NCBI GenBank assembly: GCA_025061935.1
Contig: JANWZY010000207.1
Coordinates: 1 to 5,208, forward strand
DNA from: Verrucomicrobiia bacterium
GTDB lineage: Bacteria; Verrucomicrobiota; Verrucomicrobiia; Limisphaerales; DTLC01
Direction of reading: 5' to 3'
Length of the DNA: 5,208 bases
Part shown: positions 1-5,073 of the stretch, one piece after another
Numbering within the stretch: the stretch's first letter is position 1
Layout: each line of letters starts with the position of its first letter
Program-made: the position numbers and the translations under genes
The notes under the pieces: model-generated
What the model saw: only the letters and a program-made list of their open reading frames with translations
Told to the model about the DNA's origin: nothing
The model's database searches: none

Positions 1-55
1 GCCCACTCCCGGGCAAACGCCCAACAGGATCAGGTTCCGGCACCATGCAATCCAT
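1..55 (-). CDS. possible 5' end of a further gene, cut by the left edge
   Basis: An open frame begins at ATG 55 (or at ATG 46, which has a GGA four bases upstream) and stays open to the edge of the window. It begins MDCMVPEPDPVGRLPGSG. It starts only 8 bases beyond the methyltransferase stop (64-66) on the same strand, which would suit an operon partner. Eighteen codons are too few to recognise a family, and no strong ribosome binding site is present, so this may be chance. A short GGGC-AAAC-GCCC dyad at 11-22 lies inside it. Confidence 0.25.
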   Translation of the reverse strand, partial: MDCMVPEPDPVGRLPGSG

Positions 56-63
56 CTGGTTAC

Positions 64-903
64 TCAGCCGTTCCGTTGCCACCGCCCGTCCGACAACCCG
101 CGCGCAAACCTGCGCGGCAACAGCTTCAACACAAACCCGCACACGCTCGAAGGCAACACGGCCGCTGCAAGCTCAATGGGATTGCACTGAAGCATAAACA
201 GCCGTAACGTGGCCCGGCGCAAGCTTGCCGGGGTAGGGCGCGCCGCGACCTTCAGCGCATGTAGTAACCCCTCCGGACCGGTGTCATGAATCGTTACCTG
301 CCAGTTGTCCAAGGCCGACAGATATGGCACGAGCCACTTGCCCTTGCGCAGCTTCGCGTCATGCGCCATTAACTGCCCACCAACAGGGATGTGCGGATCG
401 AGCAGCTTGAACTCAACGATTTGCTCGCGCGGATTGTTGCCGCCGTCTAGAAACACAAAATCAACCTGGCAACCCGGTCCGCGCTCGGCCAGCCACTTCG
501 GCAGCACATCCTCAGAGTACCCAAACAGCGGGGTGAACCTGTGTGACGCCTCGGGCGCGGCAACCCTGATGTTTTCGATCATCCGCGCGTAAACCGCAGG
601 GTCGGCTTCGATCCCCCACAAATGCCCTTCGCCGTTCTGCTCCAATGCGCGAAGGATATGGATTGTGCTGCCGCCACCAAGCCATGTACCGACCTCAATC
701 ACAACCTTCGGCTTGGGCCGGGCAGTGGTGATCGCCTCGGTCAACAGCCGGCGCTCGGTCTCGTTCAACTGACCCTCAATGTCCGCGGTTGTCGCCATTC
801 GGGTAGAATCGCGCCGATCCGCAATCCGGCGGCTTTCGTGGACAAGAATCCGTGTCGCAGCCGCTTTTGTCAATTTTGCGGCTGCGCTCAGGGCCTGACT
901 CAT
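64..903 (-). CDS. class I SAM-dependent methyltransferase (Methyltransf_24/CmcI-like fold)
   Basis: The product is predicted to transfer a methyl group from S-adenosylmethionine; the acceptor is unknown. From ATG 903 it has 279 residues. A basic N-terminal helix (about 1-35) precedes the Rossmann-like domain. Motif I is EVGTWLGGGS (70-79), the second-strand acidic region is GIEAD (97-101), VDFVFLDGG (147-155) is the motif IV strand, and a His-Asp pair (181-182) follows VPVGG-type residues as in the Methyltransf_24 group. The tail after about residue 220 is basic and hydrophobic and could lie on a membrane or partner. The frame is open up to ATG 1119, but ATG 903 is preferred: it has GAGG four bases upstream, and residues encoded by 904-1119 look non-coding. 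It is 263 bases from the metal cluster and probably separately transcribed. The fold is fairly secure; the substrate is not. Confidence 0.85.
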   Translation of the reverse strand: MSQALSAAAKLTKAAATRILVHESRRIADRRDSTRMATTADIEGQLNETERRLLTEAITTARPKPKVVIEVGTWLGGGSTIHILRALEQNGEGHLWGIEADPAVYARMIENIRVAAPEASHRFTPLFGYSEDVLPKWLAERGPGCQVDFVFLDGGNNPREQIVEFKLLDPHIPVGGQLMAHDAKLRKGKWLVPYLSALDNWQVTIHDTGPEGLLHALKVAARPTPASLRRATLRLFMLQCNPIELAAAVLPSSVCGFVLKLLPRRFARGLSDGRWQRNG

Positions 904-986
904 GAATCCTCGGCGGCCTGGAGCGTTTGCTCCGTCAAAACTGCTCGGCATACGACATTCGACCTCCCCGCATCGAGCGCTGACCA

Positions 987-996
987 AAAAGCTTTT
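987..996. repeat. perfect AAAAGCTTTT palindrome, possible operator
   Basis: The ten bases are self-complementary, and the dyad grows to 16 bases (984-999) with one mismatched pair at 986/997. It lies downstream of the TACAAT hexamer and about 85 bases before the methyltransferase start, a position compatible with a repressor site or with an element in the 5' leader. No known regulator was matched. Confidence 0.25.
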
Positions 997-1033
997 CGGT
1001 ACAGGCACGCCTCGCCCCGTATTTTGCGGGTCA

Positions 1034-1039
1034 ATTGTA
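1034..1039 (-). promoter_or_regulatory. weak candidate -10 box for the methyltransferase gene
   Basis: Read on the minus strand the hexamer is TACAAT, five of six matches to the sigma-70 -10 consensus. The hexamer 17 bases upstream (TGCTTG) is a poor -35, so only the -10 supports this call. It lies 131 bases before ATG 903. Confidence 0.25.
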
Positions 1040-1133
1040 GCAATTTCGTCGTGCGCCAAGCATTCTTGTATCCGGTGGCGGGCCGACAGCATCCGGCCGA
1101 TCCAGCCGCGACGGAGCATGAGCGAAACTCACT

Positions 1134-1164
1134 TGTCCGGAACAGGCGCCCGGCTGTCCGGCCA
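1134..1164 (-). terminator. GC-rich hairpin just after the permease stop
   Basis: The arms CCGGAACAG (1137-1145) and CTGTCCGG (1154-1161) pair with one bulged A and an 8-base loop. Two further pairs close the base beyond a mismatch. It begins 3 bases beyond the permease TGA (1167-1169), where the metal-uptake transcript would be expected to end. The minus-strand sequence after it (ACAAGTGAG) has no T-run, so it is not a canonical intrinsic terminator. It could instead block 3' exonucleases. Confidence 0.35.
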
Positions 1165-1166
1165 TA

Positions 1167-1976
1167 TCAAATGCGTCGAATTACGCGCTTGTACACAACC
1201 ACGATCACAAGCGCAAATCCGAGTGCGCACACTATCGCAGCGCCGCTCGGCCAGTCGGCCACATACGACACGCCCAACCCGGCGGCGCTACCCATTGCAA
1301 CAAAGAGCCAGCCCGCGCATATCTGCGCGCGGAGCGACGCAGCCAGCAACCTGCTCACCACTGCGGGGATGACCAGGTAGCAAAAGGTCAATAAAACACC
1401 ACCGATGTGAACGAAACAAGTCACCACAATGCCGAATAGCACGTAAAACAAGAAATCCCAACCAACCACATGACGCGGTGGCTGTGGCCCAAACGACAAC
1501 GCGAGCAGCGGCTTGCGGAACAGGTAGTGGGCAACCGCTACCGCTGCGAATACACCGAACATAACGAAAAGCTCCACTGGCTTGACCAGGATGATCTCGC
1601 CCACAAGCATGCGCCGCAGTTCTTCGGCGCCATGCACGGTATAGTTCAACACAACTATTGCGGCTGCGGCCGCGAGCACGTACACAATCCCGATCACGGC
1701 CTCCTGCGGCACGCGCCGGTCGCGCGGTCGCAGCACAGCGAGTATCCCCGCACCTACGAGCGTAAACCCAAACGACCATGCATACGTCTGCCACGCGCAC
1801 GGGTCGTGCCCGAGCAGAACGCTTACGCAACTGCCCAGCGCGGCCACCTGCGCCAGCGCAAGATCAACAAACACAATTTCGCGCTGCACAACGTGCAGCC
1901 CTAGGTACACCAACAGTCCCGGCAACACCGTGCAGGCCAGGAACGGCAACGCCATGAATTGGACTGCGTCGCTCAT
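1167..1976 (-). CDS. metal ABC transporter permease, ZnuB-like (ABC-3 family)
   Basis: The 269-residue inner-membrane protein is the channel subunit that takes a divalent metal, most likely zinc, from the periplasmic binding protein into the cytoplasm. About eight hydrophobic segments are visible (roughly 6-27, 29-53, 62-82, 91-112, 130-153, 170-205, 217-240, 243-263). Family hallmarks are YLGLHVVQREIVFVDLALAQ (24-43), LVGEIILV (124-131), the loop/helix GGVLLTFCYLVIPA (192-205) and DWPSGAAIV (241-249). Length is normal. ATG 1976 overlaps the binding-protein stop as ATGA (1973-1976). No Shine-Dalgarno is visible, which suggests translational coupling. Frames upstream to 2033 are open but lie inside the binding-protein gene. 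The partner ATPase gene is not next to it. Zinc versus manganese cannot be decided from the permease. Confidence 0.92.
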   Translation of the reverse strand: MSDAVQFMALPFLACTVLPGLLVYLGLHVVQREIVFVDLALAQVAALGSCVSVLLGHDPCAWQTYAWSFGFTLVGAGILAVLRPRDRRVPQEAVIGIVYVLAAAAAIVVLNYTVHGAEELRRMLVGEIILVKPVELFVMFGVFAAVAVAHYLFRKPLLALSFGPQPPRHVVGWDFLFYVLFGIVVTCFVHIGGVLLTFCYLVIPAVVSRLLAASLRAQICAGWLFVAMGSAAGLGVSYVADWPSGAAIVCALGFALVIVVVYKRVIRRI

Positions 1977-2890
1977 TGTTCGGCTGTTTTTGCCAGTGCG
2001 TCTGACAGCGCGCGCACCAGGTAATCCATCCACTCAAAATAACTTGGCCCCGCGCCTTTCACGCCCCCTGGGAATTGACAAAACTCGACCAAAACCGCCC
2101 CAGTCTCAGCAGCAATCCGCTCGGCGGTCTTGCGGTTCTGGTACGGCTCGACAAGCACAACGCGGACCTTCTCCGCTCTCATCCGCGCAATTACCTCGGT
2201 CAAATGCGCCGGTGTGGGCGGGATGCCGGGCTTGGGCTCAAGAAACAGGTCAATTCTCAAATTAAACCGACGCGCGAAGTATGGCCAGGTGTTGTGATAC
2301 GCAACCACGCGCCGACCAGCAAATGGGGCCAGCAGCTTTTCCCACTCCGCCAGTTTCGACTCAAGCTGCGCAGTGAACCTTGCAAGGTTCGTCTTGAATG
2401 TCTCGGCCTTTTCAGGGGCAAGGGTGGCAAAGCGCGCCGCGACCAGTTCTGCCACGGCCCTGGCATTGAGCGGGTCGGTCATGAAGTGCGGATTACCCAT
2501 CGCGTGGACGTCGCCATGCGACCTGTCGAGTCCAGTGGGTACCTCGATTAACGCGACTGCGCGCGCCGCTTGAATTCGGCCAGGCGCGCCAATGCCGAGC
2601 TTTGGGTTCCGCGCCGCATCAAGCAGCGGCGTCAGCCACCCGGCTTCAAGCTCGGCGCCGCCTTCAATCAATGCATCAGCACGGTTCAGCTTCACAACCA
2701 GGCTCGGCTTTGGCGTCACAAAATGCGGATCTTCGGTCGGCTTGGTCAGCGAGATAACCTCGACCTCAGCGCCACCGATTGCACGCGCAATTGCGGCAAG
2801 GTCGGGGGTCGTCGTGACCACATTCAGTTTTTCGTGCGCACTCGCGCCCACAATCGCACTGCAAAGCATCACGCAGAAAAATCGCTTCAT
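1973..2890 (-). CDS. zinc/manganese-type periplasmic metal-binding protein (ZnuA/TroA family)
   Basis: This 305-residue protein captures a divalent metal in the periplasm and delivers it to the permease. ATG 2890 gives a signal peptide MKRFFCVMLCSAIVGASA, with probable cleavage before HEK at residue 19. LNVVTTTPDLAAIARAIGG opens the mature fold. Likely metal ligands are His56 in EDPHF, His135 in NPHFMTDP and His199 in VAYHNTWPYF; Glu248 sits in VLVEPYQNRKTAERIA. The usual His-rich loop is reduced to a short segment with His125 and His129. The signature GIPPTPAHL (222-230) places it in a branch lacking the long E. coli ZnuA loop. A GTG at 2917 in frame would add nine residues before the signal peptide; ATG is preferred. 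It lies 106 bases after the porin-like gene and overlaps the permease gene by four bases. The family is secure; zinc is inferred. Confidence 0.93.
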   Translation of the reverse strand: MKRFFCVMLCSAIVGASAHEKLNVVTTTPDLAAIARAIGGAEVEVISLTKPTEDPHFVTPKPSLVVKLNRADALIEGGAELEAGWLTPLLDAARNPKLGIGAPGRIQAARAVALIEVPTGLDRSHGDVHAMGNPHFMTDPLNARAVAELVAARFATLAPEKAETFKTNLARFTAQLESKLAEWEKLLAPFAGRRVVAYHNTWPYFARRFNLRIDLFLEPKPGIPPTPAHLTEVIARMRAEKVRVVLVEPYQNRKTAERIAAETGAVLVEFCQFPGGVKGAGPSYFEWMDYLVRALSDALAKTAEQ

Positions 2891-2904
2891 AACTTTTGCA
2901 ACAT
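2887..2904 (-). other. five-codon mini-ORF coupled to the binding-protein start
   Basis: On the minus strand GGAG stands five bases before ATG 2904, which opens a frame encoding MLQKL. Its TGA (2889-2887) overlaps ATG 2890 of the metal-binding protein as ATGA. The binding-protein ATG lacks a good Shine-Dalgarno of its own, so ribosomes loading on the mini-ORF could restart there. It may be coincidence. Confidence 0.3.
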
Positions 2905-2996
2905 GGATTCTCCGCACACGTCTTTAGCCGCGCAGCCGCCCAAAACGCACAAAAAATCAAAAGTCGCGTAATGTGCTGCCCGCGCTGAAACGTACT

Positions 2997-4409
2997 TCAG
3001 AACTTATGCGCCGCATGCGCGCCCAAGATAAACTCCAGTTGGACCCATGCGGAATGGTCTGCGCCCGCAATCTGCCTGTGGTCGAAATTGTACTGGAAAC
3101 GTAGTTTCGAGTACTCGGTCGGATAAAACGTCAGGTTCGGCGAGAGCCTGAATCTGTCATTCCGTAAGTCCGAGTCAAAAGCACCAGTATCCGCAGAAGC
3201 GAACTCAGCGCGGAACGCGGCAACCCAGCGCCGCTTGAACCCCCAAAGCACCTGCCCGTACAGCCCCCAATCGCGAAGCGTCTCAGCCGGCAACACCGCG
3301 CCGGTCGGGCCGACGCGCGCAGCAGCTTCATAGCGCCGGTACAACGCCTCGGCTTGCACGGCAACGAACGGGAAACCGGCTTCCGCACGCTCAGGACGCC
3401 ATTTCCAGTAAATGTCGAGTCCATAAACCTGCGTGTCCGCGCCCGGCCCGGAATTGTTCGGGCCGAAAGCGGCCGAAACGCCACTGAGCAACGTTTGTGT
3501 GCCAGTAAGGTCAAACGACACGGACATGCGAGGTACGAACAACAGGTCACCCGGCCCGCGTAACTCATGGTCCTGTAGCGCACCGCCGTGTAAGACTGAA
3601 TGCCACCCCTCGGCTGTCTCCTCAGTGGCAACAAAGCCGGGGTTACGATTGTTGAACACGCCCAAACTCAACTCCGAGTAAACGGCAATCGGCACAAGCC
3701 AGGACAGTTGCGCGCCGGGCTGACGCAACCCATCGTCGCCCAATAGTCTGGTTAGCGCAATCGGCTGGTCAACGAACGCCCATTCGTGGGCGTGCTGCTG
3801 GTTATGCCTACCGAACGCGGCTTGGAACAGCCCGGCTTTGACCTGCAAACCAAAGGGCAACGCAGTCGTGGCCGCCCACGCTTCTTCAAGCTCGACTTCA
3901 GAATGCCCATCCGGGTCCAAAACAAGCGATACCGAACCAGCAGCTTTGAAGTACGGATCAACTGCACCCTCGACAGCTAGCTCCGCACTGTTGAGTGAAA
4001 AGCCGCGTTCATAAGGCGCAGGATGACCGGTGCGGATTTCACCGTTCCGCGCAGTTGAAACGCCCGCACTCATCAGCGCACTGAAGCTAAAATTGAGATA
4101 GTTGAGCACAGCTCGACTTGAGGGTGTTTGTTGCACCACAGTTTGATCCGCCCCCGAGCCAGGCAGGGCCGCAGCACGCGCGCCCAGCACCGGCAACGGT
4201 GGTGTTCCGTTCGTGGGCGAGGATACTGAGCTGGATGTGCCTTGCCCCTGTTCAAACTGCTTCATCTGCCTGGGCAATTGCTCGACTGGCTCAGTTGATT
4301 GTCCGGTCAAGGCCAAAGCGCCCCATTCCGAACAGAACGTATTTGTTGCACTGGAAAAAGTTACAGCGGCCAGCACACCCCGCATCAAAGGGTTAAAGGC
4401 AATTTTCAT
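2997..4409 (-). CDS. porin-like outer-membrane beta-barrel protein, probable metal entry route
   Basis: The 470-residue protein starts at ATG 4409 with a probable signal peptide (about 1-26, MKIAFNPLMRGVLAAVTFSS then ATNTFC). Residues 30-100 form a Gln/Pro/Ser/Gly-rich segment without regular structure. From about 100 to the end, alternating polar and aromatic strands are separated by loops, as in 16-strand-sized porins: GFSLNSAELAVEGAVDPYFK (136-155), LPFGLQVKAGLFQAAFG (184-200), and a last strand ending in Phe470, the usual BamA-recognition residue. A His-rich loop HNQQHAHEW (202-210) could bind metal. No TonB box or plug domain is visible, so passive or facilitated diffusion is likelier than TonB-driven uptake. 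It lies between a small His/Cys protein and the metal-binding protein, which suggests zinc passage. The barrel is fairly sure; the substrate is inferred from context. Confidence 0.85.
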   Translation of the reverse strand: MKIAFNPLMRGVLAAVTFSSATNTFCSEWGALALTGQSTEPVEQLPRQMKQFEQGQGTSSSVSSPTNGTPPLPVLGARAAALPGSGADQTVVQQTPSSRAVLNYLNFSFSALMSAGVSTARNGEIRTGHPAPYERGFSLNSAELAVEGAVDPYFKAAGSVSLVLDPDGHSEVELEEAWAATTALPFGLQVKAGLFQAAFGRHNQQHAHEWAFVDQPIALTRLLGDDGLRQPGAQLSWLVPIAVYSELSLGVFNNRNPGFVATEETAEGWHSVLHGGALQDHELRGPGDLLFVPRMSVSFDLTGTQTLLSGVSAAFGPNNSGPGADTQVYGLDIYWKWRPERAEAGFPFVAVQAEALYRRYEAAARVGPTGAVLPAETLRDWGLYGQVLWGFKRRWVAAFRAEFASADTGAFDSDLRNDRFRLSPNLTFYPTEYSKLRFQYNFDHRQIAGADHSAWVQLEFILGAHAAHKF

Positions 4410-4463
4410 CTTTCAGGCAAAAAGGGTTGGCGCTCGTAGGGGCCGACCCAGCCCGATACGAGC

Positions 4464-4484
4464 AAAGTTCAAAGTTCAAAGTTC
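4464..4484. repeat. three perfect tandem copies of a 7-base repeat
   Basis: AAAGTTC occurs three times head to tail (GAACTTT on the minus strand), in the 103-base gap between the small His/Cys gene and the porin-like gene. The copies are identical. Their length is not a multiple of three, and they lie outside reading frames. Such short heptamers can vary in copy number and may affect spacing or mRNA structure. Confidence 0.9.
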
Positions 4485-4512
4485 AGTTGGAAAGTACGAA
4501 ACCGACGTTGGC

Positions 4513-4800
4513 TCAGGAGATGGATCTAGGCGGTGCACGCGTCGCTGTCGCTGCAAAAAACTCGGCGGACGGTATCGCCACATCTGCAGGCCAATCGTCG
4601 CAGAAGGCACTTTCCGGTGAAATTAGACCCGGCTGCGCCTCGAAGACATCCGCCGCGTTTGCACTTGACCAAACACACGCGGCACAGTTCGGGTCGAACC
4701 CGCCCACACCGCGCTCATGGTGATGTGACTCCAGCCCGAGCCATAGCAGACCGGCCACATAAACCAGCCACATCACCACTGCTCTGACGCGCCGCGTCAC
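4513..4800 (-). CDS. small membrane-anchored His/Cys protein, DUF2946-like
   Basis: The 95-residue protein has a basic N-terminus (MTRRVRA), one hydrophobic segment (about 8-23), then LESHHHE with three His (26-28) and DPNCAAC with Cys39 and Cys42. It ends in ATRAPPRSIS. A single N-terminal membrane segment or uncleaved signal followed by His, a CxxC and a terminal RAPP resembles the DUF2946 layout, a family found beside metal-transport genes; no alignment was possible. The domain would face the periplasm and may bind metal before or after the ABC carrier. GTG 4800 has AGGG seven bases upstream and keeps the positive charges before the membrane segment. ATG 4773 (86 residues) is the alternative. 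It heads the metal cluster, 103 bases before the porin-like gene. Existence is likely; function is unproven. Confidence 0.7.
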   Translation of the reverse strand: MTRRVRAVVMWLVYVAGLLWLGLESHHHERGVGGFDPNCAACVWSSANAADVFEAQPGLISPESAFCDDWPADVAIPSAEFFAATATRAPPRSIS

Positions 4801-4806
4801 GGGCCA

Positions 4807-4836
4807 ACCCTATCGCAGTTCTGCGCATTTTGTCAA
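4807..4836 (-). promoter_or_regulatory. sigma-70-type promoter candidate for the metal-uptake cluster
   Basis: On the minus strand TTGACA (4836-4831) is a perfect -35 box, followed after 18 bases by TAGGGT (4812-4807), a weak -10 with three of six matches. Transcription would begin close to 4800. A transcript starting there would be leaderless for GTG 4800, or have a leader of about 27 bases for ATG 4773. The -35 lies inside an inverted repeat. Confidence 0.45.
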
Positions 4837-4841
4837 TGCAC
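4823..4841. promoter_or_regulatory. inverted repeat over the -35 box, candidate metal-repressor operator
   Basis: The perfect arms GCATT (4825-4829) and AATGC (4835-4839) flank five bases, and a further G/C pair (4823/4841) joins beyond a mismatch. The 19-base dyad is centred on 4832, directly on the TTGACA -35 box of the first metal gene. A protein bound here would block RNA polymerase, as Zur or another Fur-family repressor does when zinc is plentiful. The bases do not match the E. coli Zur box, so the regulator is inferred from position and gene content. Confidence 0.4.
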
Positions 4842-4876
4842 GCTTCTGTCCGCGTCCCGTATCGTTCACTGCTGTG

Positions 4877-4969
4877 CTACCCACCGCTAACGTCCCAATA
4901 TGCGTATTCCACAATCGTTTTACTTGCCACCAAGCACCATGCGACGTATGCCCACCAGAGTCCGATCAC
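4877..4969 (-). CDS. possible 30-residue single-span membrane peptide
   Basis: GTG 4969 is preceded by GAGG with a seven-base spacer and opens a 30-codon frame. It begins MIGLWWAYVAWCLVAS, a strongly hydrophobic and Trp-rich stretch, and ends in a polar tail EYAYWDVSGG. The same frame is open further upstream to TTG 5032 (51 residues). It lies between the partial gene at the right edge and the promoter of the metal cluster, in the same direction. No family is recognised. A chance open frame of this length is common, and only the ribosome binding site and hydrophobic pattern argue for it. Confidence 0.25.
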   Translation of the reverse strand: MIGLWWAYVAWCLVASKTIVEYAYWDVSGG

Positions 4970-5007
4970 ACAGCCGCCTCGGTAGCTTTTGCTAACTTGC
5001 CCAAAGC

Positions 5008-5031
5008 TGCCGAACCAGCCCGCTTCCGGCA
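5008..5031 (-). terminator. imperfect hairpin after the partial gene
   Basis: The arms TGCCGAA (5008-5014) and TTCCGGCA (5024-5031) pair with one bulged base around a nine-base loop, about 43 bases after the stop of the partial gene. The minus-strand sequence beyond it is GCTTTGGGC, with a run of only three T, so termination is uncertain. Confidence 0.22.
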
Positions 5032-5073
5032 ACGCTTTTCACACCTGCCCGAAGTCGTGGTTTTAATGCAGCG

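Larger units (their letters stand above)
904..1166. other. intergenic gap between permease and methyltransferase genes
   Basis: This 263-base stretch holds a hairpin beside the permease stop (1134-1164), a TACAAT -10-like hexamer on the minus strand (1034-1039) with only a poor -35 match (TGCTTG, 17 bases upstream, 1057-1062), and a perfect 10-base palindrome AAAAGCTTTT (987-996). The palindrome extends to CCAAAAAGCTTTTCGG (984-999) with one mismatched pair. A frame in phase with the methyltransferase is open across the lower part of the gap, but its codons and start context do not look translated. The methyltransferase promoter is probably here. Confidence 0.5.
4801..5073. other. upstream gap of the metal cluster
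   Basis: The 273 bases between the partial gene and the first metal gene hold the promoter/operator candidate (4807-4841), the possible micropeptide (4877-4969) and an imperfect hairpin (5008-5031). The plus-strand frame 4874-5077 and the minus-strand frame 4992-5174 were examined; neither has a convincing start or protein-like composition. Nothing else was recognised. Confidence 0.5.

Noticed and set aside
11..22. GGGC-AAAC-GCCC hairpin as a terminator of the methyltransferase gene
   Set aside because: The stem has only four Watson-Crick pairs (six with wobble) and no T-run follows on the minus strand.
904..1119. 72-codon N-terminal extension of the methyltransferase from ATG 1119
   Set aside because: There is no ribosome binding site at ATG 1119 and the sequence has no protein-like features, while ATG 903 has GAGG upstream and begins a plausible helix.
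622..1380. 252-codon open frame on the plus strand (and 902-1372 in another frame)
   Set aside because: It lies opposite the methyltransferase and permease genes and the gap between them. The translation has no recognisable motif and reads like an antisense shadow of GC-rich codons.
1288..1830. 180-codon minus-strand frame inside the permease gene
   Set aside because: It is out of frame with the permease, Arg/Cys-rich and without family features.
2075..2551. 158-codon plus-strand frame
   Set aside because: It is antisense to the metal-binding protein, whose motifs (EDPHF, NPHF, VAYHN) are clear.
2918..2996. T-rich stretch (about 2945-2962) as a terminator between barrel and binding-protein genes
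   Set aside because: Only a four-base-pair stem precedes the T-run, and the genes look like one transcriptional unit.
3131..3634. 167-codon minus-strand frame inside the barrel gene
   Set aside because: It is an out-of-frame shadow of the outer-membrane protein, with Arg/Cys-rich composition.
4213..4723. plus-strand frames of 135 and 98 codons over 4213-4723
   Set aside because: They cross the barrel gene start, the heptamer repeat and the small His/Cys gene in antisense, and encode low-quality sequence.
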